Source: Pseudomonadota bacterium
Lineage (GTDB): Bacteria; Pseudomonadota; Alphaproteobacteria; Acetobacterales; Acetobacteraceae
Assembly: GCA_021807975.1 (NCBI GenBank)
Contig: JAKBCJ010000277.1
Location: 1 to 6,562 of the forward strand
Reading direction: 5' to 3'
Length of the DNA: 6,562 nt
Part shown: piece by piece, positions 5,986-6,562 of the stretch
How positions within the stretch are numbered: the stretch's first letter is position 1
Layout of the letters: every line of letters starts with the position of its first letter
Program-made: the position numbers and the translations under genes
Notes under the pieces: generated by a model
Database searches by the model: none
Told to the model about the DNA's origin: nothing
The model's input: only the letters and a program-made list of their open reading frames with translations

Positions 5986-6004
5986 GGGGGATGGCCCTTG
6001 ATAG

Positions 6005-6019
6005 TCGTTGCGATAACGA
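6005..6019. promoter_or_regulatory. Short inverted repeat upstream of lpxB
   Basis: TCGTT-GCGAT-AACGA is a perfect inverted repeat with 5-bp arms, 20 nt upstream of the lpxB start codon on the minus strand. The rest of the 187-nt gap (5986-6172) shows no convincing gene or promoter. The arms are short enough to arise by chance. Confidence 0.15.
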
Positions 6020-6172
6020 TGAGAGCCGCCTGCCCTCCCGTGGTGTCAAAACCGAGCCTGACGCGGCCAGTGGGGATTGTACCGGGTTTACGGGCACAAA
6101 TCGAGCAGGCAGACGCGTCGTGGTCTTTGCCGGCTGTGGATCCGTCGCGGCGGATGTGCCGCCCCGGTCCGA

Positions 6173-6562
6173 TTAATCCATCGCCGCGTGCGCCTCGACC
6201 GGCGCGGCGGAGTTCAGTTTGGGGCGCCTCAGCAGAAGCAGCAGCAGCAGCGACGGCAGCGTGGTGAAAATCATCATCCAGTAATCGTCGATATAGGCGA
6301 CGATCTGCGCCTGCTGATTGACCAGATGATCCAGCACCGCCGCCCCATGCACATGCATCGGGTTCCATATCTTGCTCACCGCCCCGCCGCCCTGCAACGC
6401 TCGGTTGAACGGAGTCACCGCCGCGCCGATGGATTCATGCAGCACCTGGGTGTTGTGCGCCAGCACCGACGACGTCACTGAAACGCCGACCGCCGCGCCG
6501 ATGTTTCGCAGCAGGCTGAACAACGATGCGCCGTCGGTGCGGTATTGCGGCGGCAGGGTCGC
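6173..6562 (-). CDS. DHA2/EmrB-type MFS multidrug exporter, C-terminal 129 residues (5' end beyond window)
   Basis: The frame is open to the right edge, so this is the C-terminus of a longer protein; DHA2 exporters usually have about 500 residues and 14 TM segments and use the proton gradient to expel drugs, often with a membrane-fusion partner. The fragment begins ATLPPQYRTDGASLFSLLRN, a characteristic stretch of the EmrB/QacA group before TM13. It then shows TM13 (about 20-36), the periplasmic loop with HVHGAAVLDHLVNQQAQ, and TM14 (about 92-111, IDDYWMMIF then a run of Leu), ending in a short cytosolic tail. The NQQAxxxAYxDD-x-W-x-M motif is typical of the family. An internal TTG at 6523 is not the real start, because conserved sequence continues upstream. 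The partner protein, if any, is outside the window. Confidence 0.88.
   Translation of the reverse strand, partial: ATLPPQYRTDGASLFSLLRNIGAAVGVSVTSSVLAHNTQVLHESIGAAVTPFNRALQGGGAVSKIWNPMHVHGAAVLDHLVNQQAQIVAYIDDYWMMIFTTLPSLLLLLLLRRPKLNSAAPVEAHAAMD

Noticed and set aside
6149..6163. GGCGG-ATGTG-CCGCC hairpin after the exporter gene, possible terminator
   Set aside because: The stem is only 5 bp and no T run follows on either strand, so it is not a convincing intrinsic terminator.
5991..6176. Small plus-strand open frame between lpxB and the exporter gene
   Set aside because: It has no ribosome site, no recognisable domain and a poor start; most likely chance in GC-rich DNA.
4804..6267. 487-codon plus-strand open frame covering lpxB
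   Set aside because: It is the antisense shadow of lpxB, rich in Arg, Gln and His; lpxB itself shows every family motif.
1..6562. tRNA, rRNA, CRISPR array or insertion sequence
   Set aside because: No tRNA-like cloverleaf, regular spacer-repeat array, transposase or terminal inverted repeats could be seen by eye.

Overview
The window looks like a chromosomal segment of a high-GC Gram-negative alphaproteobacterium. Lipid A disaccharide synthase (LpxB) marks it as Gram-negative. The alphaproteobacterial style of that LpxB (an IDSPGF motif), the GC-rich codon use and the DHA2-type exporter suggest Rhodospirillales/Acetobacteraceae, but this taxonomic placement is inference. All convincing genes are on the minus strand, so the window is best read from right to left.

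Right part (about 3540-6562), mostly housekeeping: the C-terminal end of a 14-TM DHA2/EmrB-type exporter (6173-6562, 5' end outside the window), a 187-nt gap, complete lpxB (4855-5985), a 130-nt gap with 12-bp-periodic TGCCGG repeats and a candidate promoter, then a complete Fic-domain protein (3537-4724) with an N-terminal self-inhibitory motif and the canonical Fic active-site loop.

Left part (1-3440), accessory, with locally more AT-rich sequence: a tightly spaced array of four small genes, 3210 to 853. It reads as two toxin-immunity-like pairs acting on peptidoglycan. First is an SLT-type lytic transglycosylase without a Sec signal, followed 15 nt later by a Sec-exported protein of unknown family. 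Second is a cysteine amidase/endopeptidase resembling the BPSL0067 group of the NlpC/P60 superfamily, also without a Sec signal, followed 14 nt later by a lipoprotein resembling the STY0301 family. The two enzymes share an ATAxGVAND segment, encoded by a 28-bp stretch with one mismatch. Downstream, behind its own candidate promoter with a perfect palindrome over the -10, starts a third gene (692 to beyond base 1) of unknown family.

Upstream of the transglycosylase (3211-3440) lies a decayed, stop- and frame-interrupted relative of that third gene. This suggests that the full architecture of the family is a roughly 200-residue leader, a GGGxSxxDT/GVAND linker and a C-terminal toxin, and that the transglycosylase and amidase are orphaned C-terminal modules kept with their immunity genes. 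That architecture is inference from the sequence; delivery, for example by a type VI secretion system, is not shown by anything in the window.
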